Positions 55,087 to 63,786 of a stretch of DNA of 64,000 nt are shown in pieces. The notes below the pieces were generated by a model. That model worked only from the letters and a program-made list of their open reading frames with translations. It was not told the origin of the DNA and did not search any database. The DNA is from Enterosoma sp964427595 (lineage in GTDB: Bacteria; Bacillota_I; Bacilli_A; RFN20; CAG-288), in NCBI GenBank assembly GCA_964427595.1, contig CAYRUQ010000001.1, positions 1 to 64,000 of the forward strand, read 5' to 3'. Each line of letters begins with the position of its first letter. The stretch's first letter is position 1. Both the position numbers and the translations under genes were made by a program.

Positions 55087-57165
55087 ATGAAAAAATTCGT
55101 TTTAGGCATATCCGCTCTAGCTTTATTAGCAGGGTCATTCGGACTTGCTTCTTGTTCCGGTGGAACTTCCTCAGATACAAGCTCAGTCGGCACTGATACT
55201 TCCAGTGTCACTGATTCATCTGTCGTTGAGTCTTCATCTTCTTCTAGTTCCAGTAGTACCACATCTAGTGGAACCATCTCTTTAAACTCCTCTTCTTCTT
55301 TAACTTTAGAAGTCGGTGGCACTTATACTTTGAGAGCTACCATCAGTGGTGATTTTTCTGATTTCACTTCTACTTTCACCTGTGATAATGAAGATGTCAT
55401 CGAGATGCCTTCTAGAACTGAAGGTGTTTCAAGCTGTCGTATCACCGCTGTCGGTGTCGGTACTGCTACCATCACTGTCACAGCTACTGCAGATCCTACT
55501 CTCACAACCACTTGTGTGGTCACCGTCGAAGAAGCTAAACCTACTCCTGATGCTCTCTTTGAGAGTGTAAATGCAGTCAGAAACTACACCTTAACTGCCG
55601 AAGTCACTTATGGTGGCCAGTATCTTGTTACTGAATACACTTATTTAACCGAAGATTTCCTTGTTCAGTACGACGATTATAACGGCGATAGCGAGGGTGG
55701 TTACTATCCCTTATGGAATTCTTCAACTAACTCTGGCTCCGTCATGTTAGGTATGTTTATCGATGATAATGATTATGCCACTTACCTTGAGTATGCTACT
55801 ACTGGTGAGACTGACGAAAACGACACCTTGATTTTGGGAAATCAAACCTATAGCGGCATGATCGAATCTCAACTTGGTGGATTCTTAACTGCTCAAAACT
55901 TCGATGGTTTAGGTTTGACTAACATGTCACCTTACTATGCTGACCTTTACTTCTCTTCACTCTCCGCTATCGATACTTCTTGGTTACCTTCTGATAAAGA
56001 GAGTGATAACGTTTATGATCTCAACTACTCCTCTTCTGATTCTGATTATTCATTAGGTTATGTTGAGTATTTGCTCTTAAAGGCATTTGCACCTTCTATT
56101 CACAATGCAGTTATCTCTTCTGTCGCTACCGGCGGTTATTACTACTTCTATGATATCGCTCTTGCTGTTGACACCACTCTCACCATCACCGATACTCTTG
56201 ATTTCGTCGTCACCTTCACTTGGGGAGACTACACAATTAATTGCACCATCTCTAATATCGGAACCACCACTGCTGCTGATGTTGACTATCTTCCTAACTT
56301 AGCTTCAGATATAACTGGTTATACAGCTACTAGACCTGATTTGAATTCTGAACTTGCTGATATGAAGGCCGCCTTTGAAGGAAATGACTATGTCCACATC
56401 ACTACTTCTTACTTCAATAACACTGCATATTATTACTATATCTACTACACCGCAGATTACTTCTTCGCTTACTATCCTCAAGAATGGGTTGACGCTTATA
56501 ACTCCTATTATGGCAGTTATTATGGATATATCGATGAGCCTTACGGCTTAGGTCTTTACCTTGATGACGGAGATGTCTTCTTCTTTGAAGCAGAAATTGA
56601 AAATGGAAGCCTAACTAATATTGTGACTGAAAAACTCACGGGCAATTATGTTTTTGGCACTGTCACAGATCTCGCTGATCTTGATATCTATACATTACTC
56701 GGCTATGCAAATTACTATACCAACACTTCTGCTGGTTTAGATGAAGACTACTTCTATTACTTCAGCTCTACCACCAGTCAAATTTGGTCTAGCGATACCA
56801 CCACTTATCACACCAGTTATAATGTCGAGGCCAACCGTTTATCCATGGATCTTGTTTGGGGTTATGATATCCAAGGTGTTGAAGATGACGATATCACCAT
56901 CACCGGTATCAGATGTGATTATTCATCCGGTGCTATTAGCACTATCGAATACTCCTTTGGTTGGTATGCTTATACGATGAATGGTAACGATTACTATTCT
57001 GTCTCTTCCACTTCATATACCGACTTCGGTAATGCTGATGAAGCTAACCTCTTCTCCGATGATATCTACAATCTCATTGGAGATGATGCTGGTGCAGCTA
57101 ACGATAACGAAGCTGATTCCTTTTCAATCGGTATCAACAACGCTTACATCGGTCTTATCTATTGA
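55087..57165 (+). CDS. Surface lipoprotein with BIG2 domain, paralogue A
   Basis: A 692-residue lipoprotein with lipobox LASC (Cys 22) and a serine-rich linker. Residues 57-142 are a BIG2 Ig-like domain (LEVGGTYTLRATI, AVGVGTATITVTATA). The domain beginning LFESVNAVRNYTLTAEVTYG ends with TISNIGTTTAADVDYLP, and a second copy starts at LADMKAAFEGNDYVHITTSY. The whole architecture matches the 57792-59738 product, which is convergent. Tyrosine is very common in the second half. AAGGAGGG precedes the ATG. The function is unknown; a binding or adhesion role is likely. Confidence 0.8.
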   Translation: MKKFVLGISALALLAGSFGLASCSGGTSSDTSSVGTDTSSVTDSSVVESSSSSSSSSTTSSGTISLNSSSSLTLEVGGTYTLRATISGDFSDFTSTFTCDNEDVIEMPSRTEGVSSCRITAVGVGTATITVTATADPTLTTTCVVTVEEAKPTPDALFESVNAVRNYTLTAEVTYGGQYLVTEYTYLTEDFLVQYDDYNGDSEGGYYPLWNSSTNSGSVMLGMFIDDNDYATYLEYATTGETDENDTLILGNQTYSGMIESQLGGFLTAQNFDGLGLTNMSPYYADLYFSSLSAIDTSWLPSDKESDNVYDLNYSSSDSDYSLGYVEYLLLKAFAPSIHNAVISSVATGGYYYFYDIALAVDTTLTITDTLDFVVTFTWGDYTINCTISNIGTTTAADVDYLPNLASDITGYTATRPDLNSELADMKAAFEGNDYVHITTSYFNNTAYYYYIYYTADYFFAYYPQEWVDAYNSYYGSYYGYIDEPYGLGLYLDDGDVFFFEAEIENGSLTNIVTEKLTGNYVFGTVTDLADLDIYTLLGYANYYTNTSAGLDEDYFYYFSSTTSQIWSSDTTTYHTSYNVEANRLSMDLVWGYDIQGVEDDDITITGIRCDYSSGAISTIEYSFGWYAYTMNGNDYYSVSSTSYTDFGNADEANLFSDDIYNLIGDDAGAANDNEADSFSIGINNAYIGLIY

Positions 57166-57185
57166 TATAAAATCCTCCTTTTAAG

Positions 57186-57216
57186 AAAGGTCGCCTAAAA
57201 AGTGGCCTTTTCTTTT
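57186..57216 (+). terminator. Intrinsic terminator of paralogue A
   Basis: AAAGGTCGC (57186-57194) pairs with GTGGCCTTT (57202-57210) using two G-T pairs and is followed by TCTTTT. It lies directly before the inverted-repeat element. Confidence 0.8.
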
Positions 57217-57223
57217 ACATAAA

Positions 57224-57776
57224 AAAAGGGGCTGTTGCAAAACTAAGGTAGCTCTACCGTTCGAAAAAGTTGAGCAACAGCTCTTTTTATTTGCATTCTG
57301 GAGGTTTTGCAACAAGCTGCGCTTGTTGAAGAAATTTCATGGCATAAAAAACGGACGAAAATGGGAGGGTGTGACCTGTTTTCATAAAAGGTAGATTTTC
57401 CCCTACTCCTCATACCCGTAGGAAGTACGTTTTTATGCTATTTTTATCAACATTTTCTAGAAATGATTAAGTTTTGCAACAAGCTTAGCTTGTTGAGATA
57501 GTCTGTTCTAATAAAAAGGCCGGAAAAGAGATTCCGGCACTCTGTGGTAAGATTTCTTTGACTAGGAGAAACTTGCCATGGCTTATTTTAGCATACGACA
57601 AGAATTTCTTTTTCTCTCCTTTAATTTATCGGAGAAAGATAAGAATTTTTTGTATCAGTTTTGTAAGCGTCAAAAATAAAGCGTCTTAACCCAAGAGAAA
57701 ATCAGAAGGTTAAAAGAAGAAAAAGCAAATGAAAAAAGGGCGATTGCATCACCATAGTTTTGCAACAGCCCCTTTT
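57224..57776. mobile_element. 553-bp element with perfect 22-bp terminal inverted repeats
   Basis: Bases 57224-57245 are the exact reverse complement of 57755-57776 (ends read AAAAGGGGCTGTTGC and on). The element carries a 33-codon ORF with a good ribosome site. It has an internal hairpin at 57519-57538 that is a minus-strand terminator (TTCCGGCCTTTTTATT). Two internal copies of the motif GTTTTGCAACAAGC-N3-GCTTGTTG lie at 57304-57328 and 57471-57495, both resembling the right end. Its left end also folds as a plus-strand terminator (GCTGTTGC 57231, GCAACAGC 57274, then TCTTTTT). No target-site duplication is evident. It is probably a deletion derivative of an IS; the family is not certain. 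Confidence 0.75.
57578..57679 (+). pseudogene. Short ORF remnant in the inverted-repeat element
   Basis: The ATG at 57578 has AGGAG nine bases upstream and encodes 33 residues (MAYFSIRQEFLF ... CKRQK) to a TAA. The same frame continues after that stop for 25 more codons and ends with a TAG inside the right terminal repeat (57755-57757). A stop within the end repeat is common for transposase genes, so this may be the fused ends of a lost transposase. The sequence is too short to assign. Confidence 0.45.
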
Positions 57777-57791
57777 CTAATGAAGAGTTAA

Positions 57792-59738
57792 TTAGTCAGC
57801 TAAGCTTTCTATCAAGGAAGTTAAAGTGGAATCAAAGGAGTTATCTTCAGCGTTACCGAAGTTTTTGTATTTGCCATTAGAGACATAATAACCACCGCTT
57901 GCAACACCAAAACCAAAGGTGAGGTTGATATTAGTGACAGCAGCTGTTTGAGTATCATACTCAGCTCCGATACCAGTGATGACATCGACATAATCATCAG
58001 GATCGGCGATAGGCTCTCCCCAGACGAGAAGTTGAGCAGCAGAGTTGACGCTTGCAGAATAAGAGACATGATAGTAAGTGTCATCATTAGTCCAGATTAG
58101 AGTTGTATTGCTAGAGAAGTTATAGAAGAAGGCGTTATCTTCACTATAGAGATCGGTATGAGTGAAATAATTAGCTCCGAAGATAGTACTGCTACTTATT
58201 GTGATTCTAGTGAGATCAACATCTTGGATGGTATCACCTTCTTCAAGAGGATAGTTGATTGAAGAGGGAGTGTCGAACTCATCACCTTCAAAGTAAGTTG
58301 AATAAAGAGTGCCATTAGCGACGAATAAAGCGAGACCGAAAGGAGAGATTGATTCACCATATAAAGAATTGTATGTATCTACATAATCTTGTCCGTAGTA
58401 CATAACGACATAGTCATCAGCATAATAAGTCTCATAGTAAGTCTCTATATATGAAGAGCTGTAAAAATAAACGATGTTTTCTTGAACGTAGTTATCGGAT
58501 TTGAAAGCGTCAGCGATGCGTTGTAAGTTTCTGCTTAATTCAGGAAGAGTAGCTGTGACACCAGCGATATCACTTGCAAGAGTGGGAATTAAAGAAACAT
58601 CTGCTAAAGAAGTTGAACCGACATTGGAGATAGTTCCAATGATAGTGACGCTTCCGAAGGTGATAGTGACTTCAAAAGAATCAGAAGAGATGACTTCTAT
58701 AGTAGTATCAATAGCTTCAGCAACATCATAGAGATAGTAAGTTCCATTAGTAGCAACAGAAGAGATGACATCTTGAAGGATATCATTAGCAAAGACTTTT
58801 AAAAGTCCGTATTCAACATGAGTTGAGTAGATGTCATTAGAAGTACCGACGATCTCATAAGTGTTGTCTCTCTCTTTTTCGTCAGGGAAGTAAGAAGCAT
58901 CAATACAAGATAAGGAGGAATATAGATAGTTAGAATCAGCAGGACGAGAGACACCTTTACCATCGAAGTTATCGGCAGTTAAGAAGCCACCGTTATCAGA
59001 GATGATTCTTCCTGGTTGGATGAAATCGCCCATGACGAGATTACCTTGGCTATCGATAGAGGTCTCATAACTGATATAAGCAGCATAGCCATCTTCATCA
59101 ACAAAGAGACCGATAGAGCTTGCTGTGTCAAGGGTGTTGCCGTCTTCATCAAAACCAACCCACATAGGAGAGAAGAAAGTTTCATCTTCATCAGCAACAT
59201 ATTGAACCAAAGCTTCGTCAGTTAAATAAGTCTTCCACTTATAAGTTCCTTCATTAGTAGTGACAGTTGAAGTTAAAGTGTAGTTTCTGATGTTGTTTAA
59301 ATTTTCAAATAAAGCAGCTGGAGTCGGTCTAGCTTCTGTGATAGTGACTGTACAAGTAGCAGTGACATTAGGATTAGCGACACAAGTAGCAGTCACAGTA
59401 GTAGTACCAGCCTTTAAACCAGTGATGGTGGTGCTAGTAGCAGGGCCAGTAGTTGATAAAGAGGCGACAGATGAATCAGCAACAGAGAATGTGACAGTTA
59501 AATCTTCAGCTTTACCAACAACAGTTGCTCTGAGAGTATAGGTGTCACCAGCATCCATACTGACAGAAGTACGGTTTAAAGAGATGACGAGATCAGGAAG
59601 AACTTCTATAACAGATGACGAAATAGAACTCTCTAGAGTAGAGCTATCCGGAGTTGAAGAAGAAGTTTCAGAAGTGCAAGAGAACAATCCGCCTAACAAG
59701 ACGAGAGTGGAAAGTCCAAGTAAAAACTTACTTTTCAT
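57792..59738 (-). CDS. Surface lipoprotein with BIG2 domain, paralogue B
   Basis: A 648-residue lipoprotein with lipobox GLFSC (Cys 21) and short serine linker. The BIG2 domain (MDAGDTYTLRATVVGK, GLKAGTTTVTATCVANPNVT) and the following domain (LFENLNNIRNYTLTSTV ending TISNVGSTSLADVSLIP) align with paralogue A throughout, including YFPDEKERDNTYEI and LLKVFANDILQDVISSVATN. A second domain copy starts at LSRNLQRIADAFKSDNYVQE. The two genes face each other across the 553-bp element, so they arose by inverted duplication or rearrangement. The ribosome site is AGGGGG. Confidence 0.8.
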   Translation of the reverse strand: MKSKFLLGLSTLVLLGGLFSCTSETSSSTPDSSTLESSISSSVIEVLPDLVISLNRTSVSMDAGDTYTLRATVVGKAEDLTVTFSVADSSVASLSTTGPATSTTITGLKAGTTTVTATCVANPNVTATCTVTITEARPTPAALFENLNNIRNYTLTSTVTTNEGTYKWKTYLTDEALVQYVADEDETFFSPMWVGFDEDGNTLDTASSIGLFVDEDGYAAYISYETSIDSQGNLVMGDFIQPGRIISDNGGFLTADNFDGKGVSRPADSNYLYSSLSCIDASYFPDEKERDNTYEIVGTSNDIYSTHVEYGLLKVFANDILQDVISSVATNGTYYLYDVAEAIDTTIEVISSDSFEVTITFGSVTIIGTISNVGSTSLADVSLIPTLASDIAGVTATLPELSRNLQRIADAFKSDNYVQENIVYFYSSSYIETYYETYYADDYVVMYYGQDYVDTYNSLYGESISPFGLALFVANGTLYSTYFEGDEFDTPSSINYPLEEGDTIQDVDLTRITISSSTIFGANYFTHTDLYSEDNAFFYNFSSNTTLIWTNDDTYYHVSYSASVNSAAQLLVWGEPIADPDDYVDVITGIGAEYDTQTAAVTNINLTFGFGVASGGYYVSNGKYKNFGNAEDNSFDSTLTSLIESLAD

Positions 59739-60414
59739 TAATTAAATACCCCCTAAAATTGCGGTTTAGTATATAAGTAAAGAAAAAAGAATGTTATTTG
59801 TCAAAAAGTCAGATTGTCGTTAAAAAGAACGGAAGAGCTTTCAAATAAGATTTAAAAATTAAAAATTCTATCTAAAATAAGCTTCTTTATTAAAAATACA
59901 TACAAAATTCATATGTTTTCTCTCTTTTTAAACAAATCTCACTATCTATATCAACAAGTGCAATCAATATTGAGAAATGAACTTTCTACATCTAACAAGT
60001 CTTAACCAGAAGATATATGTATTGCGTTTTCTATTTTGGTGATAATAAACGAACAAAATATTAATGGAACTTAATAAATTTCCTTATTACCCATATTTAT
60101 ATATAGAGCTGAAAATTAAACGAAAATTTCACCTCACTATCTTTGTTTGTAAAAGAAAAAAGGCTAGCAGCATATCAATAAATAGTAAAAATATGCAACA
60201 AAAATTGAAAAAAACGCATAATTTACAAGTAATGTAAGCCCTTTCAATATATTTAGAAAATTGCTGTTTTCAGTAAAAAACTAGTAAAAATTATGAAAAT
60301 ACAGGTGATTTTTAAGAATTATTAGTGTTTTTTGAATAACTATATCTTTCCTGTTTAATAAAAACAATTTTGATTGTTAATTATACTTTTAGCAAACAAA
60401 AAGGAGTACATTTT
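59739..60414. other. 676-base AT-rich gene-free divergent region
   Basis: This lies between the starts of two divergent lipoprotein genes. It is very AT-rich with short A and T runs. A TTGACA exists on the minus strand near 59810 but has no well-spaced -10. I see no open gene, RNA structure or repeat, only room for the two promoters. Confidence 0.6.
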
Positions 60415-62373
60415 ATGAAAAAAGGTCTTTCATTTTCTCTAATTGCCTTATTAGCGATATGTCTTACCGCTTGTACAGGCACCGACACATCATCTTCAAC
60501 AGCTACTGGAGTCGACTCTTCTGTGAGCGATTCCTCTGTAGTCTCTTCTGACTCTTCAGTTGTCACTTCTTCTGATTCTTCCGTTGATATCGATTCTTCT
60601 TCTGTGGGCGACGACCCAGAGCCCGAACCCGATCCCGAGCCAGACCCAGAACCCGAACCAGACCCAGAACCTGATCCCGAGCCGGATCCGGAACCGGAAC
60701 CGGATCCAGAACCCGAACCTACTACTCTATTGACTCAAGACATGCTTGATGAAGCTGCGGCCGGTTATCAGACTGAAGCATTTGTTACTGAGAATGTACA
60801 ATATGGATCGTCAGGTAGCACCTACACTTATGAGTGGATCACTGATATTGCCGCTGCCGGAGATTGGTATCACGCTGCTGAATATAATGATACTGAAAAA
60901 GATCAGCTATATAGTGATACCTATTACACATATGTCACTGAGGGGGGCGTTAATTATTTAGCTAGTGCTACTTTAGGTCTCAATAATCAAGTTCAAACTA
61001 CGGCTACTACTTACAGATGGGAAGCGACATTTAGAAATGCTTTTGTCGGTTTAACCCCGGAAGATTTCTATGATGGTGATGAAGAATATACTTTCGTTCT
61101 CGATGATACAGCAGTTGATGCAGATGTTTTAACTGCTTTTGGTTATCAGATTACAGGTGGCTACAGCTACACTCTTGATACACTTGTAATTACCACAGAT
61201 GGTTTTAATATCACTAATATTGATGCTACTTTCGAAACATCTAGTTATTACTATAGTGGCACATTAGTACAAGATACTGTTTCTATCAGTGCTACAGTTG
61301 TCGCTCTCGGTGATGAGGTTTCCGCTGAGCTCACCGGATATGTGGGTGAAACTATTGAAGCTTTAGATGAAGCTTTTGCTAGCTTAGCTGATGGAAATTA
61401 CACTCTTTCTGAAAGTGTTGTTTTGTCCTATGGCGGTACCACACAGGGTAGTTATAACTATAATTATGTGGCTGACGAAGGAGTGCTTATCGATACTGAC
61501 GAATCAGATTACTTTATTTACGACAATGGAGCTTTTAGAGAAGTTATGTCTCTTACAAGTGGTGGTACGCCACTTGGTTATTTCAAGAGTGGTTATGTAT
61601 TAAACGCTCCCGATTTTGATGTTTCTAGTGTTTTCTTCACTGAAGGTGAAGAAGGTACGTATTCATTAGATTCTGGCGATAGCGCAGTAGATATTGCTGA
61701 TTATGGAACAACTTTTGCCATTGACGGAGACTTTTTTACAACTCTTGAGGATGTTACCATTACACTCGATGAGGATTCTATCACTATCCAGTTAGAAGGT
61801 ATCTATAACTACTATTACTATGATTATGATTGCACTCTTACCGCTACATACACAAACATCGGAACAACAACCAACGCCAATTTTACAGCACTCCAAGAAG
61901 CCAGAGAAGAAGGAGTTGGATATATTAGATTTTCTCAAGTATTTAGCATAACTGCATATAGTTGGTTAAGTGCTAGTAGTTATTCTTCAATTACTGTTTC
62001 AGATGATGTTATGGGGGCTGTTACGACAGAAAATGCTGCTGAAATTGCTGATTCTCTTCCTATAGCCTTATATAGCCTTTACTTTGCAACTAGTTATTTT
62101 TATAGTAGCTCTCAATCTACTGATACTTGTCCTTTCGTTGGGACGTCCTATTTAACTTCCTCTTATGTGAATTATGCGCTTTATTATTATCAAAACGCAC
62201 TTATTGATGATGGGTGGGTCTACGACAGTTCTTCTTACGAATACATCAAAGATGTCGAGTTATCGACTTCTGAAACTGTTGAAATTTCTGTTTCTCTTAC
62301 TTATTCTTATATCAGTTCGAGCGGCTACTATATTGCAGGTTACATGGTTAATAGCATTACTGTTATTGAATAA
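60415..62373 (+). CDS. Surface lipoprotein with Pro-Glu/Asp repeat stalk
   Basis: A 652-residue lipoprotein starting MKKGLSFSLIALLAICLTAC; the ATG at 60415 has AAGGAG eight bases upstream, and the frame is open 45 bases further back. After a serine-rich stretch, residues of about 68-105 are a perfect-looking DPEPEP repeat, a rigid acidic stalk suited to crossing the wall. The folded part contains the family pattern twice: a first copy ends near ATVVALGDEV, and a second starts LDEAFASLADGNYTLSESV and closes ATYTNIGTTTNANF. A C-terminal Tyr/Ser-rich domain follows. It is related to the other lipoproteins here. A strong terminator follows. Confidence 0.8.
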   Translation: MKKGLSFSLIALLAICLTACTGTDTSSSTATGVDSSVSDSSVVSSDSSVVTSSDSSVDIDSSSVGDDPEPEPDPEPDPEPEPDPEPDPEPDPEPEPDPEPEPTTLLTQDMLDEAAAGYQTEAFVTENVQYGSSGSTYTYEWITDIAAAGDWYHAAEYNDTEKDQLYSDTYYTYVTEGGVNYLASATLGLNNQVQTTATTYRWEATFRNAFVGLTPEDFYDGDEEYTFVLDDTAVDADVLTAFGYQITGGYSYTLDTLVITTDGFNITNIDATFETSSYYYSGTLVQDTVSISATVVALGDEVSAELTGYVGETIEALDEAFASLADGNYTLSESVVLSYGGTTQGSYNYNYVADEGVLIDTDESDYFIYDNGAFREVMSLTSGGTPLGYFKSGYVLNAPDFDVSSVFFTEGEEGTYSLDSGDSAVDIADYGTTFAIDGDFFTTLEDVTITLDEDSITIQLEGIYNYYYYDYDCTLTATYTNIGTTTNANFTALQEAREEGVGYIRFSQVFSITAYSWLSASSYSSITVSDDVMGAVTTENAAEIADSLPIALYSLYFATSYFYSSSQSTDTCPFVGTSYLTSSYVNYALYYYQNALIDDGWVYDSSSYEYIKDVELSTSETVEISVSLTYSYISSSGYYIAGYMVNSITVIE

Positions 62374-62400
62374 GGCAATAATCTAAAACAAGCTTTTGTT

Positions 62401-62434
62401 GCTGTCGCATGGGTTTCTTTGCGACAGCTTTTTT
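62401..62434 (+). terminator. Intrinsic terminator after the stalked lipoprotein
   Basis: GCTGTCGC (62401-62408) pairs with GCGACAGC (62421-62428), followed by TTTTTT. Confidence 0.93.
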
Positions 62435-62453
62435 CATTTTTGAATTAAGTGAT

Positions 62454-62459
62454 TATAAT
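62454..62459 (+). promoter_or_regulatory. Consensus -10 immediately before a start codon (leaderless mRNA)
   Basis: TATAAT ends seven bases before the ATG at 62467, so transcription should begin at or next to the start codon. No ribosome site fits between. The -35 region (TTTTCA) is weak. Confidence 0.55.
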
Positions 62460-62466
62460 TGTTGGT

Positions 62467-62796
62467 ATGAGAAAAAGAACATTTTGGATCATCGAATCGA
62501 TCATGATCTTTATCACCGTCTTCGGTTTTGTTTCTTATGGAGTAGCTAGAGGTTTAGGATATGGAGATTATCCTTTGACTTCTTGCGCTTTAGGAATAGG
62601 AATCATCGGGCTATTCATATTTGCTTTCTTCTTTGTTATGAAGATATTCAACCAGACTCCATTACCAGAGACCAAACAAGGAGTTGTTTGTCCTAGATGT
62701 CATTTCATCAATGAAGAAGGAAGTGAGCTCTGTAAACAATGTGGACACCAACTGAAAGAAGAGACTGATATAGAGATAGAAGAAAAAGAGGACTGA
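62467..62796 (+). CDS. Small membrane protein with C-terminal zinc ribbon
   Basis: A 109-residue protein with two membrane spans (residues 5-27 and 38-60) and a cytoplasmic zinc ribbon CPRC-x12-CKQC, followed by an acidic tail. The ATG at 62467 is preferred to one at 62449, which lies upstream of the -10 box. The reverse order (ribbon first) is seen in the 9663-10292 protein. The function is unknown. The gene's last codons and stop form one arm of a terminator shared with the convergent glycosyltransferase gene. Confidence 0.7.
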   Translation: MRKRTFWIIESIMIFITVFGFVSYGVARGLGYGDYPLTSCALGIGIIGLFIFAFFFVMKIFNQTPLPETKQGVVCPRCHFINEEGSELCKQCGHQLKEETDIEIEEKED

Positions 62797-62817
62797 GCTA
62801 CTGCTTCAGTCCTCTTT
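62785..62817. terminator. Bidirectional terminator overlapping two convergent gene ends
   Basis: AAAGAGGACTGA (62785-62796) pairs perfectly with TCAGTCCTCTTT (62806-62817). The left arm contains the TGA of the zinc-ribbon gene and the right arm contains the stop of the glycosyltransferase gene, so both stops are built into one hairpin. Confidence 0.85.
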
Positions 62818-63786
62818 CTTTTGCTCTGTTGATTCCTTGTCTTCTTGTTTGAGATTGATATTGATTCTAAATATCGGTTCGTTTCTGCTGTTAAGAAGAA
62901 TGTTATGAAGATAGATAGCGATGATACCGATGACGAATATCAATATAGAGACACCAAGGAAAATAGCACTTATGATGAAGAAGGTAGTGATTAAAGGATA
63001 GAAACCGGCTCTATTCACTACACATTCTGTGACTAGTAAAGCGATGAATATGAGAGCAGTTATAAAAGTAGAGATAGCTCCTACTTTAATCAAGGAATAA
63101 AGAGGTCTTGAAGTTCCTGAGGAGATGATGTTAAAAGCGTGATTAAACATCTTATTAATGTTGTATTTAGATGTTCCTGAAGATCTCTTATGACGTGTGA
63201 AATTGATATAACAAGTCTTACAACCGATACGAGCGATATCATTTAAAAAGAGGCGATCTTTACTAGGGGCGGAGTTGATGATATCAACGACTCTCTTTGA
63301 GAAACCTCTGAACATATTGACGTTCTCAGGAAGAATCTCTTTTCCTTCTAATTTATTAGCGAAGCGATAGAACATCTTAGCGGTGGTTCTTTTAAAGAAA
63401 CCATCCGTTTTACGATCTACACGTCTTGGAGAGACTATCTCATAGCCTTCTGAGAACTTTTTAGCGAAATCTTTAAGGAGTTCTACTGGGTCTTGAAGAT
63501 CAACATCCATAACGATAGCATAATCGCTCTTACAAACGCTTAAACCAGCGTAAATGGCGGCGTTTTGACCATAATTACCAGCTAATGAAACAACTTCGAT
63601 ATCATCTCTTTTTTCATAGAGTTCATTCATGATAGTGAAGGTTCTATCTTTAGAACCATCGTCGACAAGGATGAATCTGAATGAATAATCAGGTATCTCA
63701 GCAATGATCGGATCTGCACTTTTAAAATAAAGAGGCAGAGCCTCCTCTTCATTGTAACAAGGTAGAATGACTGAGATTGTTTTCAT
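62806..63786 (-). CDS. Family 2 glycosyltransferase (DPM1/GtrB-like, polyprenyl-phosphate type)
   Basis: A 326-residue enzyme. The N-terminal GT-A domain shows ISVILPCYNEEEALP, LVDDGSKDRT, AIYAGLSVCKSDYAIVMDVD (the DxD-like metal motif is MDVDLQDP near residue 96) and KRSSGTSKYNINKMF. Two C-terminal membrane spans follow (about residues 228-250 and 262-290). Such enzymes move a sugar to undecaprenyl phosphate for wall or teichoic acid decoration, or for lipid modification. The sugar is unknown. AAAGGAG precedes the ATG. Confidence 0.93.
   Translation of the reverse strand: MKTISVILPCYNEEEALPLYFKSADPIIAEIPDYSFRFILVDDGSKDRTFTIMNELYEKRDDIEVVSLAGNYGQNAAIYAGLSVCKSDYAIVMDVDLQDPVELLKDFAKKFSEGYEIVSPRRVDRKTDGFFKRTTAKMFYRFANKLEGKEILPENVNMFRGFSKRVVDIINSAPSKDRLFLNDIARIGCKTCYINFTRHKRSSGTSKYNINKMFNHAFNIISSGTSRPLYSLIKVGAISTFITALIFIALLVTECVVNRAGFYPLITTFFIISAIFLGVSILIFVIGIIAIYLHNILLNSRNEPIFRININLKQEDKESTEQKKED

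Noticed and set aside
59739..60414. Small RNA or hidden gene in the long divergent gap
   Set aside because: Only low-complexity AT sequence; no ribosome site with an open frame and no stable hairpin with a T run.
60610..60720. Repetitive DNA encoding DPEPEP as a possible CRISPR-like or satellite array
   Set aside because: It is in frame within a signal-bearing lipoprotein and encodes a Pro-acid stalk; no spacers are present.
60950..60957. G6 run inside the stalked lipoprotein gene as a coding phase-variation site
   Set aside because: Six bases is short for efficient slippage and the run encodes ordinary Glu-Gly-Gly; kept only as a note.
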